From CAKSFT01 sp045603125 (GTDB taxonomy: Bacteria > Bacillota > Clostridia > UBA1381): 64,000 bases of DNA. The DNA lies in NCBI GenBank assembly GCA_045603125.1, contig JAZULN010000021.1, forward strand, positions 5,568 to 69,567, written 5' to 3'. Below, piece by piece: positions 32,075-39,935 of this stretch (position 1 is the stretch's first letter; every line of letters starts with the position of its first letter). The translations under genes and the position numbers were made by a program. The notes beneath the pieces are model-generated. The model was not told where the DNA came from, ran no database searches, and saw nothing but the letters and a program-made list of their open reading frames with translations.

Positions 32075-33082
32075 ATGGACAAGTTGATTTTGGGAATAGA
32101 GAGTTCCTGTGACGAAACTGCGGCAGCGGTTGTTAAAAACGGCACCGAGGTGATGTCGAATATTATAAACACACAAATAGATATACATAAGGTTTATGGC
32201 GGAGTTGTGCCGGAAATTGCATCAAGGAAGCATATAGAAAGCATTGACTATGTGGTTGACGAGGCGTTGAAAGAGGCAAATGTCACCTTCCAAGATATTG
32301 ATGCAATTGCAGTAACTTACGGCCCCGGTCTTGTGGGAGCATTGCTTGTTGGGGTGTCTTTTGCAAAAGGATTAGCATACTCTTTGAAGAAACCGTTAGT
32401 GCCGGTTCACCACATAAGGGGACACATAACTGCCAACTTTTTAAATAATCCCGAGTTAAAACCACCTTTTGTGTCCCTTGTTGCATCGGGCGGGCATAGT
32501 CATATTGTTTTGGTAAAGAGCCATACCGATTTTGAAATTTTGGGAAGAACAAGAGATGATGCAGCGGGTGAGGCATTTGATAAAATTGCAAGGGTTATTG
32601 GACTGGGGTATCCGGGAGGCCCGTTAATTGATAAACTTTCAAAAGAAGGGAATAAGGATGCATTTAAGTTCCCAAGAGTCAGAATGGATAAAGACTCCCT
32701 TGACTTTAGCTTTAGTGGGGTGAAGACGGCGGTAATAAACGCACTCCATAAGCTGGACCAACAGGGAATAGCATATAATAAAGCCGATGTTGCAGCAAGT
32801 TTTCAAGACGCCGTTACCGATGTCCTTTGTGAGCATACAATAGAGGCGGCAAAAAAGCATAATTCAAAAATTATTGCCCTTGCGGGGGGCGTTGCGTCTA
32901 ACTCGGAGCTGCGTGAAAAGATGACCAATTGGGCAAAAAAAGGAGGAATAGATGTAATCTATCCTTCTCCCATATATTGTACCGATAATGCCGCAATGAT
33001 AGCGGCGGCAGGCTATTATGAACTTTTAGCCGGCAAGATTTCCGACCTTGATTTAAATGCAGTGCCGTCACTCACACTCTGA
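32075..33082 (+). CDS. tsaD: tRNA threonylcarbamoyltransferase TsaD
   Basis: A 335-residue ASKHA-fold enzyme transferring the threonylcarbamoyl group to A37 of ANN-decoding tRNAs. N-terminal GIESSCDETAAAVV; metal-binding HHIRGH with His113 and His117; phosphate segments SLVASGGHSHIVL and ALAGGVASNSELR. Complete. The partner genes tsaB and tsaE are not in the window. AAGTGAGG precedes the ATG. It ends 15 bases inside the convergent RNase M5-like gene. Confidence 0.96.
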   Translation: MDKLILGIESSCDETAAAVVKNGTEVMSNIINTQIDIHKVYGGVVPEIASRKHIESIDYVVDEALKEANVTFQDIDAIAVTYGPGLVGALLVGVSFAKGLAYSLKKPLVPVHHIRGHITANFLNNPELKPPFVSLVASGGHSHIVLVKSHTDFEILGRTRDDAAGEAFDKIARVIGLGYPGGPLIDKLSKEGNKDAFKFPRVRMDKDSLDFSFSGVKTAVINALHKLDQQGIAYNKADVAASFQDAVTDVLCEHTIEAAKKHNSKIIALAGGVASNSELREKMTNWAKKGGIDVIYPSPIYCTDNAAMIAAAGYYELLAGKISDLDLNAVPSLTL

Positions 33083-33673
33083 TTGAAGAACTGAAGCCAG
33101 ACGCTCAAGCTCGTCTTTAGTGAGAAGTCGGTTAATGACCGACAAAAGCATATTTGAAGAAATTTTTGAGGGCAAACCCAAAGTATCCAAAAGGGCTTGT
33201 CTTTTTTTTGCACTGTTATCTGTCCCTGATAAGCCTAAAAGATATAAATCCGACTTAGTGACCGGGGGAGATTTTTTAGGCATTGTTTTTTTGCCGTCTA
33301 TTTCGCATCCGGCATCTTTTAAGGCTTTTATTATGATCTCGGGTAAAATCCCCTCGACCCCTAATAACCCTTCCTTGCCGGCTTTAGTCTTTCGCTTTTC
33401 TTTACCTTTTACTTCGGGGATGTATGCATGTTTTACCTGTCCCTCGGGGACGAGTTGTTTTATGTGGTTTCGTATTTGAAAGCCTGCGGAATCCGAGTCG
33501 GTGAGAATGACAATCCCCATGTTGGCGGCGAGGGTTTTTATCGTATCGGATTTCTTCTTATTATTTATAACACTAAATCCACCGGTTACGAAAATTACAC
33601 CGTCAATAAAGCTTGAAAGCTTGATTTTATCGTATGTTCCCTCAACAACGATTGCCTCTTTAATTTTATACAT
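33068..33673 (-). CDS. rnmV: RNase M5-like TOPRIM protein
   Basis: A 201-residue protein with an N-terminal TOPRIM domain: IKEAIVVEGTYDKIKL (catalytic Glu), FVTGGFSVIN and ILTDSDSAGFQIR (the D-x-D). These are the landmarks of RNase M5, which matures 5S rRNA; the C-terminal half corresponds to the DUF4093-type extension. Here it is alone, not next to ksgA as is common. ATG 33673 is chosen because AAAGGAGATGACG precedes it. The 3' end overlaps tsaD by 15 bases tail to tail. Confidence 0.8.
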   Translation of the reverse strand: MYKIKEAIVVEGTYDKIKLSSFIDGVIFVTGGFSVINNKKKSDTIKTLAANMGIVILTDSDSAGFQIRNHIKQLVPEGQVKHAYIPEVKGKEKRKTKAGKEGLLGVEGILPEIIIKALKDAGCEIDGKKTMPKKSPPVTKSDLYLLGLSGTDNSAKKRQALLDTLGLPSKISSNMLLSVINRLLTKDELERLASVLQSECE

Positions 33674-33811
33674 CCCGTCATCTCCTTTAGTTTTAATAAT
33701 GATATCATAAGACCGGGTTAAAGTCAAGATATAAGGGTTTCACCAATGCTTTGGCCATTTCATATTATATATCATACGGGAAAAACCGTAAAAAAGGAAG
33801 GAGGATATAAT

Positions 33812-34069
33812 ATGGGGAATTTGCTTATAACTGTGGGATCGGTGACAACGGCAAACAGGTTAAACCATCTTCTTTCGGGGGCTATGTGGACCAGGATTAT
33901 CCATACCCCGATAAAGATTAGTGGTGGGGGTTGTTCATATTCTATTATAACCAAGGGCGAGAATTTAGAGCAGGTTAAGAGAATAATTAATGCTAATAAC
34001 CTTAAAATTAAAGGCTTTTTTATAGAGATGGAAGCTAAGGGGGAGAAGGTTTATCATGCTTTATCTTGA
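33812..34069 (+). CDS. Putative Se/S carrier-like protein (DUF3343)
   Basis: An 85-residue protein with the family start NLLITVGSVTTANRLNHLLS, then GGGCSYSIITKGENLEQVK. Pfam names this family putative Se/S carrier-like. The Cys in GGC may carry persulfide or selenium, but that is unproven. AAGGAGGATAT precedes ATG 33812, so the upstream part of the frame is not used. Its stop overlaps the start of the cysteine desulfurase-like gene by 14 bases, a strong sign of joint function. Confidence 0.85.
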   Translation: MGNLLITVGSVTTANRLNHLLSGAMWTRIIHTPIKISGGGCSYSIITKGENLEQVKRIINANNLKIKGFFIEMEAKGEKVYHALS

Positions 34070-35189
34070 TAATGCGGCAACAACATTGAAAAAGCCGGCA
34101 AGAGTCTTTGGGAGTATGATATATAATACGTTTTTTTACAGTGCAAATGCCGGTCACGGAGGTCATTTTTATAGCTTAAAGACAGCATCAAGGGTCTATG
34201 AAACCAGTGAGAAATTGGCAGAATTTTTGGGCTGTGAAACCCCTGAGCGAATTGCATTTACACAAAATGCAACCTATGCCCTGAACCTTGGGATAAAAGG
34301 GTATGTGAAAAAAGGCGACCATGTGGTAACAACGGCAATGGAGCACAATAGCGTTTTGAGGACTCTTGAGGAGTGGTGCGAATATACTGTGGTGGATGCC
34401 GAAAAAGACGGGACTATAAGACCTGAAAAGATAAGACGGGCAATAACCCCTAAGACAAAGCTAATCGTTGTAAACCACGCATCAAATGTATGTGGGACTG
34501 TGCAAAATATAGAAAAAATCGGAAAGATTGCAAAAGAAATGGGCGTGGCTTTTATGGTAGATGGGGCACAGAGCGTTGGTGTGATACCGATAGATGTAAA
34601 AAAAATGGGGATAGATATGCTGGCCATTTCAGGTCATAAAGGATTGATGTCACCTCTTGGAGTCGGGGCGTTATATGTAAGTGAAAAAATAGAATTAGAA
34701 CCATTTATCACAGGCGGAACGGGAAGTGATTCAAAAAACCTAAACCAACCAAGACAAATGCCGGACATTCTGCATAGCGGTACTCTAAATGCTCCTGCAA
34801 TAATTGCATGTGGCAGGGGGATTGACTATATAAATAAGAAGGGAATCAGGGAGATTGAGGAGCAGGAAGTGTATCTTGCCGTAAGACTTATTGAAAAATT
34901 AAAGAATATGGATAAAGTGATAGTCTATGGGAAAACTTCAAAGGAGGGGCGAAATTCTACTGTGTTATTTAACATTAAGGGTAAAGACAGCACTGAGGTA
35001 AGCGGAATTTTAAACGACCGGTTCGGTATATGTACAAGAGGCGGATATCATTGTGCATATCTTGCGCATAAAGCTATCGGCAGTGACAAGACAGGAGGAG
35101 TTCGGGCAAGCTTTGGTATATTTAACACGATTTACTCTGTTGACAGTCTAGCAGATTCAGTGTATAAAATGAGTAAGAGTTGGGAATAA
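34056..35189 (+). CDS. Class V aminotransferase, cysteine desulfurase-like
   Basis: A 377-residue PLP enzyme of the SufS/CsdA-like branch. N-terminal MLYLDNAATTLKKP, PLP Lys195 in SGHKG, and the catalytic-loop Cys333 in RGGYHCAYL, which replaces the SufS motif RTGHHCA. It should release sulfur (or selenium) from cysteine (or selenocysteine). Overlap with the DUF3343 gene suggests that protein as acceptor. No sufU, iscU or selD is seen nearby. Confidence 0.88.
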   Translation: MLYLDNAATTLKKPARVFGSMIYNTFFYSANAGHGGHFYSLKTASRVYETSEKLAEFLGCETPERIAFTQNATYALNLGIKGYVKKGDHVVTTAMEHNSVLRTLEEWCEYTVVDAEKDGTIRPEKIRRAITPKTKLIVVNHASNVCGTVQNIEKIGKIAKEMGVAFMVDGAQSVGVIPIDVKKMGIDMLAISGHKGLMSPLGVGALYVSEKIELEPFITGGTGSDSKNLNQPRQMPDILHSGTLNAPAIIACGRGIDYINKKGIREIEEQEVYLAVRLIEKLKNMDKVIVYGKTSKEGRNSTVLFNIKGKDSTEVSGILNDRFGICTRGGYHCAYLAHKAIGSDKTGGVRASFGIFNTIYSVDSLADSVYKMSKSWE

Positions 35190-35264
35190 TTTATTGGTGG
35201 TGGGGGAAGTTTTTCTCTCACCGGGGGTACATATAAAAAATTTTCAAAAAAATAGAAAAAACTG

Positions 35265-35293
35265 TTGACAAAACAAAACTCTTCTGTTATAAT
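35265..35293 (+). promoter_or_regulatory. Promoter of the tRNA operon
   Basis: TTGACA (35265-35270), 17 bases, TATAAT (35288-35293): perfect consensus, 40 bases before the first tRNA. A GTCGGC/GCCGAC hairpin (35301-35321) lies in the leader. Confidence 0.9.
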
Positions 35294-35332
35294 ATGTAAG
35301 TCGGCGAGAAAAAAGCCGACGATTACGTCTAT

Positions 35333-35406
35333 GCGGGTGTAGTTCAATGGTAGAATCCCAGCCTTCCAAGCTGGTCGCGTGGGTTCGATTCCCATCACCC
35401 GCTCCA
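35333..35406 (+). tRNA. tRNA-Gly (anticodon TCC)
   Basis: Acceptor GCGGGTG/CACCCGC, anticodon loop CTTCCAA, T loop TTCGATT, encoded CCA at 35404-35406. Confidence 0.97.
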
Positions 35407-35409
35407 CAC

Positions 35410-35486
<77 letters not shown>

Positions 35487-35494
35487 CATTTATT

Positions 35495-35564
35495 TTAAGG
35501 GTGGACTTGCCACATAAAAAGGATTTGCAATCAAGATGACCACTGGCATTAAAATCCACCTTAA
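35495..35564 (+). other. Structured 70-base spacer inside the tRNA operon
   Basis: TTAAGG-GTGGA pairs with TCCACCTTAA (one bulged G), and nested inside TGCCA pairs with TGGCA and GATT with AATC. It forms a long stem between tRNA-Arg and tRNA-His. It lacks a T arm, so it is not a tRNA. It may be a processing signal or a decayed tRNA. Confidence 0.5.
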
Positions 35565-35572
35565 ATTGATAT

Positions 35573-35650
35573 GGTGGGTATAGTTCAGTTGGTTAGAGCG
35601 TCAGATTGTGGTCCTGAATGTCGTGGGTTCAAATCCCACTACCCACCCCA
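35573..35650 (+). tRNA. tRNA-His (anticodon GTG)
   Basis: Acceptor GTGGGTA/TACCCAC, with the His-specific extra G at -1 (35573) facing C73; loop TTGTGGT; encoded CCA at 35648-35650. The innermost anticodon-stem pair (31-39) is A opposite C rather than a Watson-Crick pair. Confidence 0.95.
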
Positions 35651-35705
35651 CTTACTTTTTTATGGTTAGCCAAGGCTTAACCGCAAGAAATGCGTACTCT
35701 TACAT

Positions 35706-35782
35706 AGGGATATAGCCAAGTCGGTAAGGCACCAGATTTTGATTCTGGCATTTCGTAGGTTCGAGTCCTGCTATCCCTGCCA
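35706..35782 (+). tRNA. tRNA-Gln (anticodon TTG)
   Basis: Acceptor AGGGATA/TATCCCT, anticodon stem CCAGA/TCTGG with loop TTTTGAT, encoded CCA at 35780-35782. A GGTTAGCC...GGCTTAACC hairpin lies in the spacer before it. Confidence 0.96.
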
Positions 35783-35784
35783 AC

Positions 35785-35860
35785 GGACCATTAGCTCAGT
35801 CGGTAGAGCACTTGACTTTTAATCAAGTTGTCCGGAGTTCGAATCTCCGATGGTTCACCA
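35785..35860 (+). tRNA. tRNA-Lys (anticodon TTT)
   Basis: Acceptor GGACCAT/ATGGTTC (one G-T), anticodon stem CTTGA/TCAAG with loop CTTTTAA, encoded CCA at 35858-35860. Two bases after tRNA-Gln. Confidence 0.97.
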
Positions 35861-35896
35861 AAAATCGACATTCTTCGACAGAGGAATGTCGATTTT
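35861..35896 (+). terminator. Terminator of the tRNA operon
   Basis: A 13-bp perfect stem AAAATCGACATTC/GAATGTCGATTTT with a ten-base loop, directly after the CCA of tRNA-Lys. Confidence 0.85.
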
Positions 35897-35899
35897 ACT

Positions 35900-36120
35900 T
35901 ATTACCTATTCACTCTTCACTATTCCCTAAAATAAATGTCGATTTTTGGAAAGTAATAAGTAATAGTGAATAAGGAAGAGGTTAATGTTGCTTTGCTTTC
36001 GCAAAGCTTATTTTTATATGACATCTAAATCGTTCGGCTATTTCACAGAAAGCGTAAGCTTTCTATTTCACAATTTACGAAGTAAATTATTTCATATCAG
36101 CGAAGTTGATATTTCATTTA
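35900..36120. repeat. Intergenic repeat region with ATTTCA palindrome array
   Basis: No gene in this gap. Four ATTTCA cores start at 36040, 36065, 36089 and 36111. The spacers fold as AGAAAGC-gtaa-GCTTTCT, AATTTAC-gaa-GTAAATT and ATCA-gcgaagt-TGAT. Before them are GCTTTGC/GCAAAGC (35994-36009) and a pair of imperfect inverted segments (TATTCACTC... against ...GTGAATAAGG). The 15-mer ACATCTAAATCGTTC (36021-36035) also occurs at the end of the four-helix-bundle gene (20930-20944). Confidence 0.75.
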
Positions 36121-36141
36121 AATAATGTCATTAACATCAAT

Positions 36142-36170
36142 AAAATAACACCCGTTCAGGGTGTTATTTT
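36142..36170 (-). terminator. Terminator of the AraC-family gene
   Basis: A 12-bp stem AAAATAACACCC/GGGTGTTATTTT with a five-base loop. Confidence 0.88.
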
Positions 36171-36177
36171 TTCATCA

Positions 36178-36948
36178 TCAATCCTCATGATACCGCCTCC
36201 CATACTCAGACGGTGATACCCCAAAATGGCGTTTAAAACTTTTTGAGAAGGTGAATAAATCGGAATATCCGACAGAATTTGCCGCAATAGTTACCGATAT
36301 GTTATTTTTAGAAATCAGCGATGCGGCAGTATTCATTCTGTAGTTTAAGAGATATTGTTTGGGTGCCATGCCAATTTTTCTTTTAAAAGTAACGGAAAAA
36401 TATGTCCTGTCAAGATTTAGATGCCGGGCGATTTTTTCGATTGTAATATCGTGCATATATTCTGAATGTATGTATTCTAATGCTAAATCGACGTAATCGG
36501 TTTTGGGTTGTTCCTCTTTTGAGAGGAGTGCGAATAGTTCCCATAATTTCCCCGTAAGGTAAGCACTTCTCCCGACGGAGTAGGACTCGCAACCTTTCAT
36601 TTGCTGGAAGATTTTTTCTGCCTGTGGACATAAAATCACATCTTTTAAATGATTTAAAATTGGACTTTCAGATGTAAAACCAATCCAGATATAGTTCCAC
36701 GGAAGTTTATCGTCGGCACAGTAATAGACTTCTTCAAATGGTGGAATAACAAACATTTCGCCAGGTTTTACATTATATGTTTTACCCTTGATTTTAAAAA
36801 GCCCGCAACCTGATACAACAAAATGAATAAGCCAGTGCGTGCGGATAGCAGGCCCAAAATAGTGGGATTTTGGGCAGTTTTGGTAGCCAAAACTGATGGG
36901 ATTTAAGTCGCGATAGTGCTCATCTGTAACAATTACATGATGTTTCAT
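36178..36948 (-). CDS. AraC-family transcriptional regulator
   Basis: A 256-residue regulator with an N-terminal cupin sensor (about 15-120: THWLIHFVVSGCGLFKIKGKTY, PGEMFVIPPFEEVYY). Two C-terminal HTH motifs (about 155-255) follow: ITIEKIARHLNLDRTYFSVTFKRKIG and VTIAANSVGYSDLFTFSKSF, then HFGVSPSEYGRRY. It is divergent from melA-galT, so it is the likely activator of those genes in response to an alpha-galactoside. ATG 36948 has GAGGGAAG upstream; longer starts lack a site. Confidence 0.92.
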   Translation of the reverse strand: MKHHVIVTDEHYRDLNPISFGYQNCPKSHYFGPAIRTHWLIHFVVSGCGLFKIKGKTYNVKPGEMFVIPPFEEVYYCADDKLPWNYIWIGFTSESPILNHLKDVILCPQAEKIFQQMKGCESYSVGRSAYLTGKLWELFALLSKEEQPKTDYVDLALEYIHSEYMHDITIEKIARHLNLDRTYFSVTFKRKIGMAPKQYLLNYRMNTAASLISKNNISVTIAANSVGYSDLFTFSKSFKRHFGVSPSEYGRRYHED

Positions 36949-36998
36949 AAAAATTTTCACTTCCCTCATAAAACAACAAAATGACAAATTATGCAAAC

Positions 36999-37028
36999 AT
37001 TATATCATTCCATTTAACCTTTAGTCAA
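36999..37028 (-). promoter_or_regulatory. Promoter of the AraC-family gene
   Basis: Minus strand TTGACT (37023-37028), 18 bases, TATAAT (36999-37004). It lies in the divergent region shared with melA. Confidence 0.6.
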
Positions 37029-37067
37029 TATATAATTTAATAAAAAGGATAAAAGGAGTTGGGTTTG

Positions 37068-38387
37068 ATGAAAATTACGTTTTTAGGAGCAGGAAGCACC
37101 GTGTTTGCACGAAACGTCATAGGTGACTGTATGTGTGCAGAGTCTTTAAGAGACAGTGTTTTTGCTCTTTATGACATTGATGCCGGACGTGTGGAGGAGA
37201 GCAGGGTCATATTAGAGGCTATGCGTAAGGAAAAAGGTGGTTTCGGAAAGATTGAATGCTATGTTGGTGTTGAGAATCGAAAAGAGGCGCTTCGTGGAGC
37301 CGATTTTGTCATAAATGCGATTCAAGTTGGAGGATATGAGCCGTCTACCGTTATAGATTTTGAAATACCAAAAAAATACGGACTTCGCCAAACAATTGCA
37401 GACACCCTTGGTATTGGCGGAATTATGCGTGGACTTCGCACAATCCCGGTGATGGAGGATTTTGCCCGGGATATTGAGGAAGTTTGCCCTGATGCTCTGT
37501 TTTTAAACTACACAAACCCAATGGCGATATTAACAGGATATATGCAGCACTATACTGGCGTCAGGACTATAGGACTATGCCACAGTGTACAGGTATGCAC
37601 AGAGCGTTTATTAAAAGAGCTTGGTATGGAGGATAGATTAGAGGGCAGAAAGGAATTGATTGCCGGGATTAACCACATGGCGTGGCTTTTGGAAATAAAA
37701 GATAAAAACGGCAATGACCTTTATCCAGAAATTAAGGCAAAGGTTGATGCCTATATAGAAGCCCCTGAGAAAAAGGATAAAGTTCGCATGGATTATATAA
37801 GAAATTTCGGGTTTTACTGCACTGAGTCCAGCGAGCATAATGCAGAATACAATCCATATTACATAAAGAGCAAGTACCCTGAACTTATTAAAAAATATAA
37901 TATCCCACTTGATGAGTATCCGCGTCGTTGTGTAAATCAGGTTGAGGCCTGGAAGAAAGAATACGAGGAAATGCTTGAAAATGGCATTAAAGAGCATTCA
38001 AGAAGCCGTGAATACGCATCAAGGATTATGGAAAGTATTGTGGGGGATATTCCGTATAAAATAGGTGGAAATGTCCTAAATAAGGGTCATTTAATAACAA
38101 ATATTCCGGAGGATGCTTGTGTTGAAGTGCCGTGTCTTGTAGATGGGGCGGGGATTCATCCATGCCATGTTGGAAAACTTCCCGTTCAGTGTGCGGCTAT
38201 GAATATGACAAATATCAATGTTCAACTACTTACTATTGAGGCGGCAAGAACGCACAAAAAGGAGCATATCTATCAGGCGGCCATGCTGGACCCACATACT
38301 TCAAGCGAACTTGACATTGATACAATCAAGAAGATGGTCGATGAACTGATAGATGCACATGGCGACTTCTTGCCAAAATATTTTTAA
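37068..38387 (+). CDS. melA: Alpha-galactosidase, glycoside hydrolase family 4
   Basis: A 439-residue NAD- and Mn-dependent GH4 enzyme using an oxidation-elimination mechanism. N-terminal Rossmann MKITFLGAGSTVFARNVIGD; FLNYTNPMAI; GLCHSVQ with the metal-ligand Cys and His; INHMAW. The C-H-S-V-Q form is that of MelA-type alpha-galactosidases, not the C-N-V/C-N-x-P form of phospho-glucosidases, so the substrate is probably unphosphorylated. ATG 37068 follows AAAAGGAG; a TTG at 37059 is too close to that site. Cytoplasmic. Confidence 0.93.
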   Translation: MKITFLGAGSTVFARNVIGDCMCAESLRDSVFALYDIDAGRVEESRVILEAMRKEKGGFGKIECYVGVENRKEALRGADFVINAIQVGGYEPSTVIDFEIPKKYGLRQTIADTLGIGGIMRGLRTIPVMEDFARDIEEVCPDALFLNYTNPMAILTGYMQHYTGVRTIGLCHSVQVCTERLLKELGMEDRLEGRKELIAGINHMAWLLEIKDKNGNDLYPEIKAKVDAYIEAPEKKDKVRMDYIRNFGFYCTESSEHNAEYNPYYIKSKYPELIKKYNIPLDEYPRRCVNQVEAWKKEYEEMLENGIKEHSRSREYASRIMESIVGDIPYKIGGNVLNKGHLITNIPEDACVEVPCLVDGAGIHPCHVGKLPVQCAAMNMTNINVQLLTIEAARTHKKEHIYQAAMLDPHTSSELDIDTIKKMVDELIDAHGDFLPKYF

Positions 38388-38411
38388 ATTAAGAGGGGGA
38401 TATAGCATAAA

Positions 38412-39902
38412 ATGACACTTTATGAAGGGATTTTAAGACTTACAGAGTATGGCATAAAAAACGGCTTGATTGAAGAGGAAGACAGAGTCTATATCATAAA
38501 TAGATTTTTAGAGATATTTGGTGTCGATGAATTTGAAGAGGTAAAAATAACGGGAGACTGCAAATTGGCTGAAATATTAAATTCTCTGACCGACGTTGCC
38601 CTTAGTATGGGGCTTTTGGAAAATGACGGGATAACCCAAAGAGATTTATTTGATACAAAACTAATGGGTGTTTTGACGCCGCTACCGAGTAGTGTGATAA
38701 AAGAATTTTGGACACTTTATAAAAATGACCCGAAGTTGGCTACCGATTTCTTTTATAAACTCTCCCAGGATACCAACTATATCCGCCGAGACAGGGTGAA
38801 GAAAGATAAAAAATGGAAGGTTAAAAGCCGCTATGGTGATATTGAAATCTCTATCAATTTATCAAAGCCGGAAAAAGACCCCAAGGCTATTGCTCTTGCC
38901 GGAAAAACCAAGTCGGCAGGATATCCGAAATGTCAGCTTTGCATAGAAAATGAAGGGTATAGAGGAAGAAACAATCACCCGGCGAGACAGAATCACAGAA
39001 TTATTCCCATTATCATTCAAAACACCGACTGGGGACTTCAATATTCGCCCTATGTTTACTATAATGAGCATTGCATAGTGTTAAATTCTAATCATACACC
39101 TATGAAAATTGAGCGGGCAACTTTTGAGAAATTGTTAGATTTTATAGAACAGTTTCCGCACTATTTTCTGGGATCTAATGCGGATTTACCCATTGTTGGC
39201 GGTTCAATTTTGAGTCACGACCATTTTCAGGGCGGAAACCACACCTTCCCGATGGAAATAGCAGAGATTGAAAAAAGATACATAGTCCCAGGATTTGAAG
39301 ATGTGGATGTGGGAATCCTTAATTGGCCATTATCTGTTATACGCCTTAGATCGAAAAACAGAGAAAGTATTATAAATCTTTCTGAACACGTTCTTAATAT
39401 ATGGCGGAATTACACCGATGAGGATGCATATATTTTTGCTGAAACGGACGGCGAAAAGCATAACACAATTACACCTATTGCCCGAATGAAAGACGGGTGT
39501 TATGAAATTGACCTGACTCTTCGAAATAACATTATAACCGAGGAGTGCCCACTCGGGTTATACCATCCGCACAATGAAAGGCATCACATTAAGAAGGAAA
39601 ATATCGGCTTAATTGAGGTTATGGGATTGGCAATTCTTCCTGCAAGACTGGACAAGGAAATGGCGTTACTTTCGGAGTGTTTGGTTGGAAAGAAAAACAT
39701 TGACGATTTTGAAGAACTTTCAAAGCACAAGAAATGGTCAGAAATGCTAAAAAAAGAATGTGAAATAACCGAGGAAAACGTCAACGAGATAATAGAAAAA
39801 GAGATTGGAAAGGTCTTTATTGGAGTATTAGAAGATGCAGGGGTATATAAATGTACGATTGAGGGAAGACGAGACTTTGAGAGATTTATAAAGAGTTTAT
39901 AG
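38412..39902 (+). CDS. galT: UDP-glucose-hexose-1-phosphate uridylyltransferase (type 2 GalT)
   Basis: A 496-residue Leloir-pathway enzyme exchanging UMP between UDP-glucose and galactose-1-phosphate. It is the long Gram-positive form: CQLCIENEGYRGRNNHPARQNHRI, then SILSHDHFQGG, where the H-x-H-x-Q active site holds the uridylylated His. It lies 24 bases after melA with GAGGGGG upstream, so galactose freed by MelA is probably fed here. galK and galE are not in the window. Confidence 0.95.
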   Translation: MTLYEGILRLTEYGIKNGLIEEEDRVYIINRFLEIFGVDEFEEVKITGDCKLAEILNSLTDVALSMGLLENDGITQRDLFDTKLMGVLTPLPSSVIKEFWTLYKNDPKLATDFFYKLSQDTNYIRRDRVKKDKKWKVKSRYGDIEISINLSKPEKDPKAIALAGKTKSAGYPKCQLCIENEGYRGRNNHPARQNHRIIPIIIQNTDWGLQYSPYVYYNEHCIVLNSNHTPMKIERATFEKLLDFIEQFPHYFLGSNADLPIVGGSILSHDHFQGGNHTFPMEIAEIEKRYIVPGFEDVDVGILNWPLSVIRLRSKNRESIINLSEHVLNIWRNYTDEDAYIFAETDGEKHNTITPIARMKDGCYEIDLTLRNNIITEECPLGLYHPHNERHHIKKENIGLIEVMGLAILPARLDKEMALLSECLVGKKNIDDFEELSKHKKWSEMLKKECEITEENVNEIIEKEIGKVFIGVLEDAGVYKCTIEGRRDFERFIKSL

Positions 39903-39907
39903 AATAG

Positions 39908-39935
39908 AAAATCCACCCAAAAGGGTGGATTTTTT
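39908..39935. terminator. Bidirectional terminator, galT / argH
   Basis: An 11-bp stem AAAATCCACCC/GGGTGGATTTT with loop AAAA between convergent genes. Confidence 0.92.

Noticed and set aside
31886..32188. 100-codon minus-strand ORF over rimI/tsaD
   Set aside because: It lies opposite two well-supported genes and has no ribosome site or family resemblance.
35495..35564. tRNA-Cys gene
   Set aside because: Acceptor-like ends and a central GCA are present, but the anticodon stem does not pair and there is no T arm or CCA.
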